Program-made: the position numbers and the translations under genes
Notes under the pieces: model-generated
What the model was told of the DNA's origin: nothing
The model's database searches: none
The model's input: only the letters and a program-made list of their open reading frames with translations
Source of the DNA: JAXJQF01 sp036311285
GTDB lineage: Bacteria > Pseudomonadota > Gammaproteobacteria > Enterobacterales > Succinivibrionaceae
Direction of reading: 5' to 3'
DNA: 21,772 bases
Assembly: GCA_036311285.1 (NCBI GenBank)
Contig: JAXJQF010000060.1
Span: 1 to 21,772, forward strand
Part shown: positions 8,775 to 17,183 of the stretch, piece after piece
Layout: each line of letters opens with the position of its first letter
How positions within the stretch are numbered: the stretch's first letter is position 1

Positions 8775-9052
8775 ATTATTGATTTGTTTATTTGTTCAGT
8801 AGTTTCGATGTCTAAGTTATATTTTATGTTGATTATTAAATTTGGATAACTTTCATAAAATATATATATATGTTGCAATTGCTCTCATTTATTTTAAATA
8901 AGTTTGTTTATAATTTATAAAGATTTATTAATAATTAGTCTTATGAGAATAATAACAACATAAAATTGATCATATTACAAGAGATAAGTAATTTTTTGTA
9001 ATTACTACTGTTCTTGACGCCTTGATATAAAGTATAACTATTTGGGGATATT
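8775..9052. other. AT-rich gap with the kinase promoter region
   Basis: The gap between tcdA and the kinase holds, after the terminator, only AT-rich DNA. There is an alternating TA run around 8860-8871 and an inverted pair ATTACAA (8975-8981) / TTGTAAT (8996-9002). A likely extended -10 lies at 9023-9031. No gene is seen on either strand. Confidence 0.4.
9023..9031 (+). promoter_or_regulatory. candidate extended -10 for the hybrid kinase
   Basis: TGATATAAA matches TGnTATAAT with one mismatch, and would give a leader of about 15 bases containing the GGGGA ribosome site at 9044-9048. TTGACG at 9014-9019 is too close to serve as its -35. Confidence 0.35.
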
Positions 9053-11977
9053 ATGAAAAAGAGCTACTTTTCAAGTGTAAAATTAGCATTGATTGTGTTA
9101 TTGTTCATAGTGTCTATTGTCGTATCTATAACTAGCTTTGTATGGTTTAAAGACAATAACTATAAGCAGGTTATTAATAATAATATAGAATATCAAGAAC
9201 GTTTTCTTGAAAACTTATCTGAAAATATTTACTTCAAATTAAGTGATACTGAAGATCAAATTAGACAGATTGCGAAAATTTATTCAAAGATGTCTGTCAA
9301 TATGGATTTTTATGATTTAGCTTTATTGCAAACCTTAAATGAAAATTCTCCATTTGAATATATAAGTTATGTAGGTTTAGACTGTATAGGTCACAGTATT
9401 TATGCTCATAAGGACGTATGTAACATGGAGGCTGTTAGATTAGCCTTTAATGGTCACAGTGGCTCCTTAATAGAACGTTTTGAATTAGAAAAAGGCGATT
9501 ATGGTTTTACATTCTATGCACCAGTAATCTATGAAAATGTAATAAGAGGCGCGTTGATTGCGCAATATAATGTTGCCCACTTACAAGGCATGTTAAATAG
9601 CAACCTCTTTGGTTTTCCTGCTCGTATTTTGTTGGTTAATAATAAAGGTGATATCTTAATTAAGTCTGATTTTGATGATCCAAATTATAATAACAAGTCT
9701 AATATTCTTGATATAAACAAGAAAAATAAATATGAAGATGAGATGGATGAGGAGAAGTTAAGGGTAGCTTTAGAAACGCCAAATAATAAAATTTTTTCGT
9801 ATAAGATAGAAACTGAATGGGGCGTTGCTATCTGGTCAGTGGTAAAACCTAGAAACTACAACTTCAATATTGTTCAATCACTACACCCTAAGATAACTAG
9901 TAATTTAGTGGAAGAAGGGCAATCTTGTGGTTTTATATTAGAAGTTATTTTGGTGTCGGTTTTTATCGGTTACATCATAATGCTTTTCTTTATCTATAGG
10001 TCGCATTCTTATATCTTAACTAGAGCGATTGAGGTGGCTACAAGGAGCTTAAGTCAAACGCTAGAATCTGAAAAAGCTAAGACAGAAGTTATTAGTGGAA
10101 TGAGTCGTATGTATTATTCTTGTTACATGTTAGATTTAGAGAATAATTCTATGTTCTCTATTGATATCGATAACGAAACTTATGACACTATAAAGAATCA
10201 AACAGAATTAAAGAATGCTGTTTCTCAAATTGTAGTTAACGAAATTACAAGCAGTCATCTAGAACAATGTATGGAGTTCTTAAATCTCGATACTTTTGAT
10301 GATAGGTTATCTGATGAAATTAGTTTAAGTGAAGAATTTTTAACTAATTCTAGAGGTTGGGTTCGTATCAGTATTATTAAGCTAGGCTCTAATTTAAGTG
10401 AATATAAGGCTATGGAGCCATTGTTTATGGAAGAAATCGGCCAAAATTATGTTGAAATTTTAAATCAACGTAAAGCCTTAACTATAAATGATCAGCAAAA
10501 AGAAAATAAAATTGAAACGACTCAGGTTAAAAAGATATTACTTGTGTTCCAGGATATAGATAAGGAAAAGAAGAAAGAAATTGAGCATCTTAATGCTATT
10601 CGTACAGCTCATGAGTTAACATTAAAGGCAAATGCTGCTAAATCTGATTTCTTGGCAAAGATGAGCCATGATATCAGAACTCCTATGAATGCAATTTTGG
10701 GTATGACTACAATTGCGAAACTTAATTCTAGTGATAAAACGAAAGTTCAAGATTGCTTAAATAAAATCACTATTGCTGGTGAGCATTTGTTGATGCTATT
10801 AAATGATGTTCTAGATATGAGTAAGATTGAATCAGGTAAGATCGATTTGAATGTGAAGAAGTTCCGTATCAGAAGTCTTTTAGATAGCATAAACGTTATT
10901 GTTACACCTCAAATTCAAAATAAGAATCATCGTTATATAACTAATTTTGATGGCATTATTCATGAAGTAGTAGAAGGGGATTTTACCCGTTTACAACAAG
11001 TTTTATTGAATATTATTGCTAATGCAATTAAGTATACGCCTGATAATGGTGAAATTAAGTTCTCATTGACAGAACATAATACTAATAAGAAAAATATAGC
11101 ATGTCTTGAATTTGAAGTAGAAGATAATGGTATTGGTATGACAGAGGATTTTATTGCTCATATTTTTGATCCATTCTCTCGTGCAAATGATGATAGAGTA
11201 AATGAAATTCAAGGTACAGGTTTAGGGATGTCAATTACTTATAGTATTGTTCAGCTTATGAATGGTAATATTAAGGTATATTCTAAGCCTAATTGTGGTT
11301 CAAAATTCGTAGTAACAGTTTATTTAAAATGTCTAACTTCAGACATTAAACATTTAGATCAAGCATTTGAAGATAATGTAGCTTTAAGTTCAACAGAAGG
11401 GAATGGTGCAACCAACATATTATCATCTTATGTTGATGATTTAGATAAGTCTACAGAATCTGATAGTAGTATTACGAAGTCTACTAAAGAAGATACTGAG
11501 ATTGTTACTAGTGATTTAGATTCGGATAAATCTGAAAAGGGAGATTCAAGTACATCTAGTAGTTCTAATGATGACAATGATTTGATGTTCTCGGGTATAA
11601 AATGCTTACTTGTAGAAGATAATGCTTTAAATGCAGAAATTGCTATTGAATTATTATCTATGCAAGGGATAGAGGTTGATAGAGCAACTAATGGTAAGGA
11701 AGCTTTAGATATAATGACAAATATTGATGAAGGGTATTATGACATTATATTTATGGATATTCAAATGCCTATAATGAATGGTTTTGAAGCAACTAAGAGC
11801 ATTAGAAATCTCCCAAGTAATTACACAAAGAGTGTTCCTATTATTGCAATGAGTGCTAATGCATATGCTGATGACGTACGTCATTCTATTGATGTAGGTA
11901 TGAATGCTCATATATCTAAACCAATAGATTTAAAAGTTTTATACGCAACAATATTAAAATTTGTACGTGTAAAATAA
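9053..11977 (+). CDS. Membrane hybrid sensor histidine kinase (PDC/Cache-like sensor, PAS-like, HisKA, HATPase, REC)
   Basis: A 974-residue inner-membrane sensor that autophosphorylates on His and passes phosphate to its own receiver. Transmembrane helices at about 10-31 and 292-315 bracket a periplasmic domain resembling PDC/Cache ligand sensors. A PAS-like region at about 335-510 precedes HisKA, whose phosphoacceptor is H539 in SHDIRTPMNAI. The ATPase has an N box with N657, DNGIGM (691-696) and GTGLGM (721-726). The receiver (about 848-970) has acidic E855/D856, phosphoacceptor D902 in FMDIQMP, and the conserved Lys in SKP. An unusual Ser/Asp/Glu-rich low-complexity linker of about 70 residues (770-842) joins ATPase and receiver. 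No HPt domain and no DNA-binding response regulator is present nearby, so its output partner lies elsewhere. The ATG has a GGGGA site. The overall architecture resembles kinases of gut Clostridia; the ligand is unknown. Confidence 0.93.
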   Translation: MKKSYFSSVKLALIVLLFIVSIVVSITSFVWFKDNNYKQVINNNIEYQERFLENLSENIYFKLSDTEDQIRQIAKIYSKMSVNMDFYDLALLQTLNENSPFEYISYVGLDCIGHSIYAHKDVCNMEAVRLAFNGHSGSLIERFELEKGDYGFTFYAPVIYENVIRGALIAQYNVAHLQGMLNSNLFGFPARILLVNNKGDILIKSDFDDPNYNNKSNILDINKKNKYEDEMDEEKLRVALETPNNKIFSYKIETEWGVAIWSVVKPRNYNFNIVQSLHPKITSNLVEEGQSCGFILEVILVSVFIGYIIMLFFIYRSHSYILTRAIEVATRSLSQTLESEKAKTEVISGMSRMYYSCYMLDLENNSMFSIDIDNETYDTIKNQTELKNAVSQIVVNEITSSHLEQCMEFLNLDTFDDRLSDEISLSEEFLTNSRGWVRISIIKLGSNLSEYKAMEPLFMEEIGQNYVEILNQRKALTINDQQKENKIETTQVKKILLVFQDIDKEKKKEIEHLNAIRTAHELTLKANAAKSDFLAKMSHDIRTPMNAILGMTTIAKLNSSDKTKVQDCLNKITIAGEHLLMLLNDVLDMSKIESGKIDLNVKKFRIRSLLDSINVIVTPQIQNKNHRYITNFDGIIHEVVEGDFTRLQQVLLNIIANAIKYTPDNGEIKFSLTEHNTNKKNIACLEFEVEDNGIGMTEDFIAHIFDPFSRANDDRVNEIQGTGLGMSITYSIVQLMNGNIKVYSKPNCGSKFVVTVYLKCLTSDIKHLDQAFEDNVALSSTEGNGATNILSSYVDDLDKSTESDSSITKSTKEDTEIVTSDLDSDKSEKGDSSTSSSSNDDNDLMFSGIKCLLVEDNALNAEIAIELLSMQGIEVDRATNGKEALDIMTNIDEGYYDIIFMDIQMPIMNGFEATKSIRNLPSNYTKSVPIIAMSANAYADDVRHSIDVGMNAHISKPIDLKVLYATILKFVRVK

Positions 11978-12021
11978 TGTATAAAATGCTTTGGACCAAA
12001 ATTTAATAAAGTTGTAAAACG

Positions 12022-12030
12022 TGATATACT
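12022..12030 (+). promoter_or_regulatory. candidate extended -10 for the DUF3737-MATE-dusC operon
   Basis: TGATATACT matches TGnTATAAT with one mismatch, 40 bases before the DUF3737 ATG. A second TATAAT at 12051-12056 is too near the start codon to be preferred. Confidence 0.4.
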
Positions 12031-12070
12031 TTGCAAATTGTTTTTATGCATATAATTTTATGAGGTAATC

Positions 12071-12919
12071 ATGTTCACAACTATTAGTGGTAAGACCTTT
12101 GATAAGGAAAGATCTCTATATAATGTTTCTAACGCTATTATAAATTCTTGCGTTTTTGCAGGTGAAGCGGATGGGGAATCTCCTTTAAAAGAAGCTAAAA
12201 ATATAGTTGTTAACGATTCAAAATTTTCATTAAGATATGCTTTTTGGCACGTTGATAAGTTTGAGATAAACAACTCTGAACTTAGTGAATCATGTCGTGC
12301 TCCTCTTTGGTATTGTACTGATGGTAAAATCAGTAACTGTACTATAAAATCAATAAAACCATTAAGAGATTGTTCTAATATTGCAATCGAGGATTCAAAA
12401 ATATCTAGTCCAGAATTTGGATGGAAAAGTTCTAATATCACTTTAAAGAATACTGAAATTGAAGCTGAGTATCTATTTTTAGATTGCAAGGATATTGAGT
12501 TATACGATGTTAATATGAAAGGAAAATATTCTTTTCAGTATCTTGAAAATTTAGTAATAAAGGATAGTCATATTGATACTAAGGATGCTTTTTGGCATGC
12601 AAAGAATGTAAAGGTTATTAACTCATATATAAAAGGAGAGTACTTAGCTTGGTTTAGTGAAAATGTTGAGTTTATAAATTGTATTATTGAAGGGACTCAA
12701 CCATTTTGTTACTGTAAAAATCTTGTATTAAAGGATTGCAAGATGATTGGTACAGATTTAGCCTTTGAATATTCGGAAGTTCAAGCAACAATAATTGGTT
12801 CTATTGATTCTGTAAAAAATCCTTTAAGTGGATCAATCATCGCTGATGATATTGGAGAAATTGTAAAGGAAGATGACTTAAAGAATGGTAATGCAACTAT
12901 TGTAGTAAGAGCTAAATAA
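12071..12919 (+). CDS. DUF3737 family right-handed beta-helix protein
   Basis: A 282-residue cytoplasmic protein with no signal peptide or membrane segment. Residues 56-245 hold about ten imperfect repeats of 19-20 residues, each with an aromatic-rich segment (AFWH, PLWY, FGWK, YLFL, YSFQ, AFWH, LAWF, PFCY) followed by a strand of the type I-x-I-x-N/D-S/C-x-I. This is the signature of a stacked beta-helix and matches what I recall of DUF3737, a family common in gut Firmicutes and Bifidobacteria whose biochemical role is not known to me. Many repeats carry Cys or Trp at equivalent positions, so one face could be a binding surface. A good TGAGGT site lies at 12061-12066. The stop overlaps the MATE ATG by one base (TAATG), so the two are translationally coupled and may act together. 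Any function is inference. Confidence 0.88.
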   Translation: MFTTISGKTFDKERSLYNVSNAIINSCVFAGEADGESPLKEAKNIVVNDSKFSLRYAFWHVDKFEINNSELSESCRAPLWYCTDGKISNCTIKSIKPLRDCSNIAIEDSKISSPEFGWKSSNITLKNTEIEAEYLFLDCKDIELYDVNMKGKYSFQYLENLVIKDSHIDTKDAFWHAKNVKVINSYIKGEYLAWFSENVEFINCIIEGTQPFCYCKNLVLKDCKMIGTDLAFEYSEVQATIIGSIDSVKNPLSGSIIADDIGEIVKEDDLKNGNATIVVRAK

Positions 12920-14370
12920 TGTCTAGTACAAAAGATGTCTTACTAAAAAAGTTAGTAAACGGTGAATCCTTAGATTTTAATGATAAACTGTGGTTAACTG
13001 TATTACTAAGTGTTCCTGCTATATTTGCACAGTTGTCGACAATATTGATGAATTATATTGATGCTTCTATGGTAGGTAGCTTAGGTGCACAAGCATCCGC
13101 CTCTATAGGTCTTGTAACGTCTACTACATGGATTTTTTTAGAAATAGCTCATGCCATAGCTTTAGGGTTCTCTGTTCAGATTGCTCATAGAATAGGGGCG
13201 AAGGATGATTTTGGATCAAGGTGTGTAGTAAGACGTTCTTTGTTAATAGTTGTATTATTTGGCTTTACTTTAATGGGGATATCTCTATATATTTATAAAG
13301 ACTTGCCTTATTGGTTAGGAGGTCATGAGAGTGTTATTAGAGATGCCCAGTTATATTTTTTAGTATTTGCCTTTCGTATACCAATAACATTACTTCGTTA
13401 TTATGCGAGTGGGATGCTTCGTTGTAGTGGAGATATAAAAGTACCTAGTGTTTTAAACATGTTTATGTGTTTATTGGATATAGTGTTTAATTTCTTCCTA
13501 ATATATTCAGTTCATAAATATAGTGTGTTTGGGACAGAGTTTTCAATTCCTGCGGCGGGACTTGGAGTTTATGGAGCAGCAATCGGAACATTTTTAGCAG
13601 ATTTGATTGTAACTTTAATGCTTTTGTATTGTTTGTTGTTTAGAAGTAAGTCATTAAAGCTTTGTCTTGATAAAAATCAAGGTGTATCAAGTTATATCCC
13701 AACTAAAAGATTGTTATTAAGTGCAGCTAAAATAGCTTGTCCTGTCGCAATGTTACACGTTTTAATATGTGGCGCTCAAGTAACTGTTACTTATATCATT
13801 GCTCCGTTAGGAGTAGTAGCTCTTGCTGCTAATACATTTGGTATTATTATTGAAAGTCTTTGTTATATGCCGGGACATGGTATATCAGATGCTGCTACTA
13901 CTATTGTTGGTCAATCTCTAGGAGCAAAGAGAAAAGATATGGCTAAAAGTTTTGCCTGGATTACTGTTAGTCTAGGTATAGTCGTAATGTCGTTATTAGC
14001 TGTTGTTATGTACGTATTTTGTCCTTATTTCCTAGAAATGATGACACCTGATAAGGGAGTTGTAGAACTTGCAACAACAGTAATAAGACTTGCATGCTTT
14101 GCAGAACCTTTTTATGCTGCTTACATTGTTTGCTTTGGTGTATTTTTGGGGGCTTGTGATACATTTAAACCTGCTATGTTTAATTTATTAACAATGTGGG
14201 GTGTGCGTATTATATTAGCAAGTTTTATTGCCCCAGTTTATGGATTAGTTGGCGTCTGGATTGCAATGTGTATTGAACTATTTATAAGAGGTGTTATCTT
14301 TTTGGTACGACTACATAAAGGTTCTTGGATGAATAAATATAGACCTAGTGAAACAGAAGTGATTAACTAG
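12919..14370 (+). CDS. MATE family efflux transporter
   Basis: A 483-residue integral membrane protein with about twelve hydrophobic helices in two homologous halves. The first half carries the hallmark MNYIDASMVGSLGAQASASI and GFSVQIAHRIGAKDD, and the second has the matching DAATTIVGQSLGAKRKDMAK, typical of MatE domains. Members export cationic drugs or metabolites, or in DinF-like cases other small molecules, in exchange for Na+ or H+; the substrate cannot be told from sequence. Its ATG overlaps the DUF3737 stop (TAATG), so it has no need of its own ribosome site. dusC follows after 41 bases. The coupled DUF3737 partner is the only clue to a specific role. Confidence 0.93.
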   Translation: MSSTKDVLLKKLVNGESLDFNDKLWLTVLLSVPAIFAQLSTILMNYIDASMVGSLGAQASASIGLVTSTTWIFLEIAHAIALGFSVQIAHRIGAKDDFGSRCVVRRSLLIVVLFGFTLMGISLYIYKDLPYWLGGHESVIRDAQLYFLVFAFRIPITLLRYYASGMLRCSGDIKVPSVLNMFMCLLDIVFNFFLIYSVHKYSVFGTEFSIPAAGLGVYGAAIGTFLADLIVTLMLLYCLLFRSKSLKLCLDKNQGVSSYIPTKRLLLSAAKIACPVAMLHVLICGAQVTVTYIIAPLGVVALAANTFGIIIESLCYMPGHGISDAATTIVGQSLGAKRKDMAKSFAWITVSLGIVVMSLLAVVMYVFCPYFLEMMTPDKGVVELATTVIRLACFAEPFYAAYIVCFGVFLGACDTFKPAMFNLLTMWGVRIILASFIAPVYGLVGVWIAMCIELFIRGVIFLVRLHKGSWMNKYRPSETEVIN

Positions 14371-14411
14371 TCTATTTAACAATTGATTGATGGTTGAGAT
14401 AAAATTAAAGT

Positions 14412-15353
14412 ATGTGTAAGGAAATAGTTTTAGCTCCAATGGAAGGAGTATTAGATTACCCACTACGTCAAATAATCACCTCTGTTAATAAGTATGATTA
14501 TTGTGAATGTGAGTTTATTAGGGTATCTGATGTTGTTTTTCCAAGAAAGGTGTTTTTTAGAGAAGTACCAGAATTAAAAACTGGAGGATGTACAGCGAAT
14601 GGTACACCTGTATGGGTGCAGCTATTAGGTTCTCAGCCTGAGATTATGGCTGGTAACGCAAAGGTTGCAGCGGATAACGGAGCTTTAGGTATTGATTTAA
14701 ACTTTGGTTGTCCTTCAAGATTTGTGCATAGAACGTGCGGTGGAGCTGCTATGCTTCGTTATCCTCAGCGCATTGGTGAAATAGTAAAGCAGGTTAGAGA
14801 TATTTTACCGAGTCATGTAGGTGTTAGTGCAAAAATAAGACTAGGTTGGGAAAGCGAAGACGAACTTGATACCATTATGGAAGAAGTGGTGAAAGGAGGA
14901 GCGGATAAGGTAATTATTCATGCTCGAACTAAGAAGGATGGTTACAAGGAAGAGGCTATAAAGTGGCACTGTATTGCTCCTCAAAGAGCAAAGTATGAAT
15001 TACCAATAATTGCTAATGGAGAAATTAAGGATAAGGATAGTGCTCTAGAATGCATGAGACAAAGTCAGTGTGATAGTTTGATGTTAGCTCGTTATGCTTT
15101 ATCAATTCCAAACCTTGAAAGAGTTATTAGAAACAATGAACAACCATACTCATATATTGAAAGTGCTCAGCTGTTAAAGAACTTTATTGAACTTATTGAG
15201 CAGTTGTTACCTGAGTTTTATCAAAAGGCAAGGGTGAAGCAGTTTATGAATTATCTTCGTCTTCATTATGAAGAATTACAGCAACCGTTTAGAGCTGTTT
15301 GTCAACAAGAAACAATGGTTGATATAAAGAAAATTATTGATTCAATTAAGTAG
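14412..15353 (+). CDS. dusC: tRNA-dihydrouridine(16) synthase DusC
   Basis: FMN enzyme that reduces U16 of tRNA to dihydrouridine with NADPH. The TIM barrel starts at APMEGVLDYPLRQ, where E. coli DusC has APMEGVLD; the generic DusA/B proteins differ here. The catalytic Cys is C100 in LNFGCPSR, followed by GGAAMLRYP. FMN/phosphate-binding segments VSAKIRLGWES, IIHARTKKDGY, PIIANGEI and MLARYALSIPN follow in the expected order. The 313 residues match E. coli (315). It is probably co-transcribed with the MATE gene, 41 bases upstream, although no functional link is evident. The ribosome site is weak. The subfamily call rests on the MEGVLD start and the C-terminal region (ARVKQFMNYLRLHYEE), which resembles E. 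coli DusC. Confidence 0.94.
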   Translation: MCKEIVLAPMEGVLDYPLRQIITSVNKYDYCECEFIRVSDVVFPRKVFFREVPELKTGGCTANGTPVWVQLLGSQPEIMAGNAKVAADNGALGIDLNFGCPSRFVHRTCGGAAMLRYPQRIGEIVKQVRDILPSHVGVSAKIRLGWESEDELDTIMEEVVKGGADKVIIHARTKKDGYKEEAIKWHCIAPQRAKYELPIIANGEIKDKDSALECMRQSQCDSLMLARYALSIPNLERVIRNNEQPYSYIESAQLLKNFIELIEQLLPEFYQKARVKQFMNYLRLHYEELQQPFRAVCQQETMVDIKKIIDSIK

Positions 15354-15421
15354 CACTACTTATAATCGATATTAAATTGATATAAGAATGTTTTCGAAGA
15401 AAGCATAAATTTAAATTTATT

Positions 15422-15470
15422 AAAAAAAAGATGTTGCTTTTTTAATTATAAGAGCAACATCTTTTGTTTT
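15422..15470. terminator. Bidirectional terminator between dusC and the lipoprotein gene
   Basis: A perfect 13-bp inverted repeat (AAAAGATGTTGCT at 15426-15438, complement at 15453-15465) has eight A on its left and a T-rich run on its right. It can therefore end dusC transcripts on the plus strand and the convergent lipoprotein transcript on the minus strand. Confidence 0.85.
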
Positions 15471-15510
15471 TCTAATGAACTGTATGTTAGTGTATATTGT
15501 ATATATCTTA

Positions 15511-15993
15511 TTATCTATTTTTAGCAATTTTTACAATCGGGTCGTAACCTTTAATAAAAGTAATATATTTTGAGGCTTTTTCACTTGAGTTGCATACTTG
15601 TAAAATTGCGTTATTTACAAGTTTTATTCCTTTTGTTTCACCATTATCTAAAACAATTTCCCTTGTTAATTCTGTTAGGTTAAACATAATGTCATCTTGA
15701 ATAAAATCTAATTTATCTTCATTCATATTAGGTTCAAGTTGTAAAACCTTGTTAACGCTGTACATATAATACATTAGGTTTGATTTTGTTTGGTTATCTA
15801 TATCTTGTGAGTTTAACCAATTTTCAGCTTCATCAGGAATGCCATTGTTGTTTAAGTCTGTTGGATCAACGTACTTAACATTAACTATGATTGGTTCATC
15901 ACCAAAAGGACGCTCTTCTGTTTGATTAGAAGAACAAGCAGATAATAAACATGCTGATATTACAGCAAGTGCAGAAAATAACTTTAAGTTCAT
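15511..15993 (-). CDS. Lipoprotein with an EF-hand/TSP3-like calcium motif
   Basis: A 160-residue predicted lipoprotein: hydrophobic signal and lipobox LSAC at 17-20, so C20 should be lipidated. S21-S22 after the Cys do not suggest inner-membrane retention, so outer-membrane placement is likely. Residues 46-57 (DLNNNGIPDEAE) fit a DxNxNGxxDxxE calcium loop, as found in thrombospondin type 3 and bacterial EF-hand-like repeats; there is only one copy. The rest is probably helical, with a single further Cys near the C-terminus. It is monocistronic: divergent from yciA across a long gap and convergent with dusC. No clear ribosome site is seen before the ATG. I do not recognise a named family, so a calcium-binding role is inferred from the motif alone. 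Confidence 0.8.
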   Translation of the reverse strand: MNLKLFSALAVISACLLSACSSNQTEERPFGDEPIIVNVKYVDPTDLNNNGIPDEAENWLNSQDIDNQTKSNLMYYMYSVNKVLQLEPNMNEDKLDFIQDDIMFNLTELTREIVLDNGETKGIKLVNNAILQVCNSSEKASKYITFIKGYDPIVKIAKNR

Positions 15994-16013
15994 ATTTTTA
16001 ATCAGTTTTGCAA

Positions 16014-16059
16014 TCCTGCATATCTAATTTTTTATTAAGTTAAATCAGTATATGCAGGA
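16014..16059. repeat. 10-bp inverted repeat upstream of the lipoprotein gene
   Basis: TCCTGCATAT at 16014-16023 and its exact complement ATATGCAGGA at 16050-16059, 26 bases apart. The right arm overlaps a minus-strand TATACT (16052-16047). It could be a pair of operator half-sites around the lipoprotein promoter, or a leader hairpin if transcription starts further upstream. Confidence 0.45.
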
Positions 16060-16501
16060 CGTGTTCATAAATAAAGTGGTGATCTAAGGAGAATGGTATT
16101 ATAAACTTAACTAGTTAATTTCATTAAAAAACTAAGGTTTTGTACAAAATTTAGACTAATAAGTAATTTAGTACACTAATAAAGCTCACTTAGTACTTCT
16201 AATATATCACTTATCAAGGGTGGGAGAGTAAAATAAATAAAAAATTGTTATTAATTTCAAAAAAATATTATTTTAAATATAAAACTTGATAGATTTTTAG
16301 GAATTCTAAGGGTTACAACAGTAAAAACGATAATTATTTTTTGATTTTTTTTTTCAATAATACATATTTTTTTTGAAATACTAAACTAAAACATTTATCT
16401 TAATTTTGTTAAGTTTTGTTTTGAAATTTTTGATCGTTTATTTATATCTCTTAAAAACATAGTTAATTTTAGTTATTTTACGTTTTTCCTTAAACTGTTT
16501 T

Positions 16502-16510
16502 TGCTAGAAT
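16502..16510 (+). promoter_or_regulatory. candidate extended -10 for yciA
   Basis: TGCTAGAAT matches TGnTATAAT with one mismatch, 36 bases before the yciA ATG. No -35 element is evident, which is common for extended -10 promoters. Confidence 0.4.
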
Positions 16511-16546
16511 AATTATAGTAGTTTACATATATGGAGATTTGACAAA

Positions 16547-16996
16547 ATGAGTAATGAAAAGTGTATGAATGGCCCTGACGGACATTTGATGTTGCGAACA
16601 AAATCAATGCCTAAAGATTCTAACGCTAATGGTGATATATTTGGGGGATGGATAATGTCTCAAATTGACTTGGCTGGAGCAATTATGGCTAATGAGTTGA
16701 CAAGAGGTCGAGTTGTTACCATTGCCGCTGAGAAAATAATTTTTAAGCATCCTATAAAGATAGGTGATGTTATTTGTTGTTACGCCAAGGTTGTTCATGT
16801 TGGGACCACATCATTAGGTATTCATATTGAGGTATGGGCAAGAAGCAATTCTAGTGAACGTATTAGCCGTATCAAGGTAACTGAGTGTGTATTTACTTAT
16901 GTTGCAATTGATGAAGAAGGGAAAAAACGAAAGTTCCCTCAATTTATATATGATAACAAGGAACGTTTGTTGGAAGAAGGATACATAGAATTTTAG
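16547..16996 (+). CDS. yciA: Acyl-CoA thioesterase YciA
   Basis: A hotdog-fold enzyme that hydrolyses acyl-CoA to free acid and CoA, with broad chain-length range in known members. The N-terminus carries the family signature NANGDIFGGWIMSQIDLAG (26-44); D41 corresponds to the catalytic Asp of characterised YciA. GRVVTIAAEKIIFKHPI and GDVICCYAKVVHVGTTS follow as in E. coli, then FTYVAIDEEGKKRKFPQ. At 149 residues it is slightly longer than E. coli YciA (132), because of extra residues at both ends. A GGAG site at 16533-16536 supports this ATG. It stands alone, convergent with the flavodoxin gene. Confidence 0.94.
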   Translation: MSNEKCMNGPDGHLMLRTKSMPKDSNANGDIFGGWIMSQIDLAGAIMANELTRGRVVTIAAEKIIFKHPIKIGDVICCYAKVVHVGTTSLGIHIEVWARSNSSERISRIKVTECVFTYVAIDEEGKKRKFPQFIYDNKERLLEEGYIEF

Positions 16997-17028
16997 TTAT
17001 TACAATAGACTTGTTAATAATTTTAAAC

Positions 17029-17070
17029 TTGAATATGAATAGAAACAAGGTTAGCTCTATTCATATTTAA
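17029..17070. terminator. Hairpin between convergent yciA and flavodoxin genes
   Basis: Perfect 12-bp inverted repeat AATATGAATAGA (17032-17043) / TCTATTCATATT (17056-17067), extended by a G-T and two A-T pairs, with a 12-base loop. There is no proper T-run on either side, so terminator strength is doubtful, but its place between two convergent stops fits that role. Confidence 0.5.
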
Positions 17071-17183
17071 AGTATTAACGTTTATTTTGAAGTTTAAATT
17101 TTGGTAATGTTCTTATTAATCACCTAATTATTATGGTAGAACTTTTATAAAAACATAAATATATAATGAATTTTGGTTAGTAT

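Larger units (their letters stand above)
15994..16546. other. 553-base divergent intergenic region
   Basis: Very AT-rich, between the lipoprotein gene (minus) and yciA (plus). It contains a 10-bp inverted repeat near the lipoprotein start (16014-16059), a 12-bp palindrome TTTTGTACAAAA at 16138-16149, an AAGGAG at 16087-16092 that leads into only a three-codon frame, and the yciA promoter near 16502-16510. I see no gene or recognisable RNA in it. Confidence 0.4.

Noticed and set aside
8859..8871. alternating TA run
   Set aside because: Non-coding and common in AT-rich DNA; no evidence for a functional switch.
9014..9038. TTGACG and TATAAC as a kinase promoter
   Set aside because: Only 13 bases separate them; the TGATATAAA element just inside fits better.
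12058..12489. 143-codon minus-strand frame over the DUF3737 gene
   Set aside because: Antisense to a clearly repeated beta-helix coding sequence; its hydrophobic pattern is a by-product of the opposite strand.
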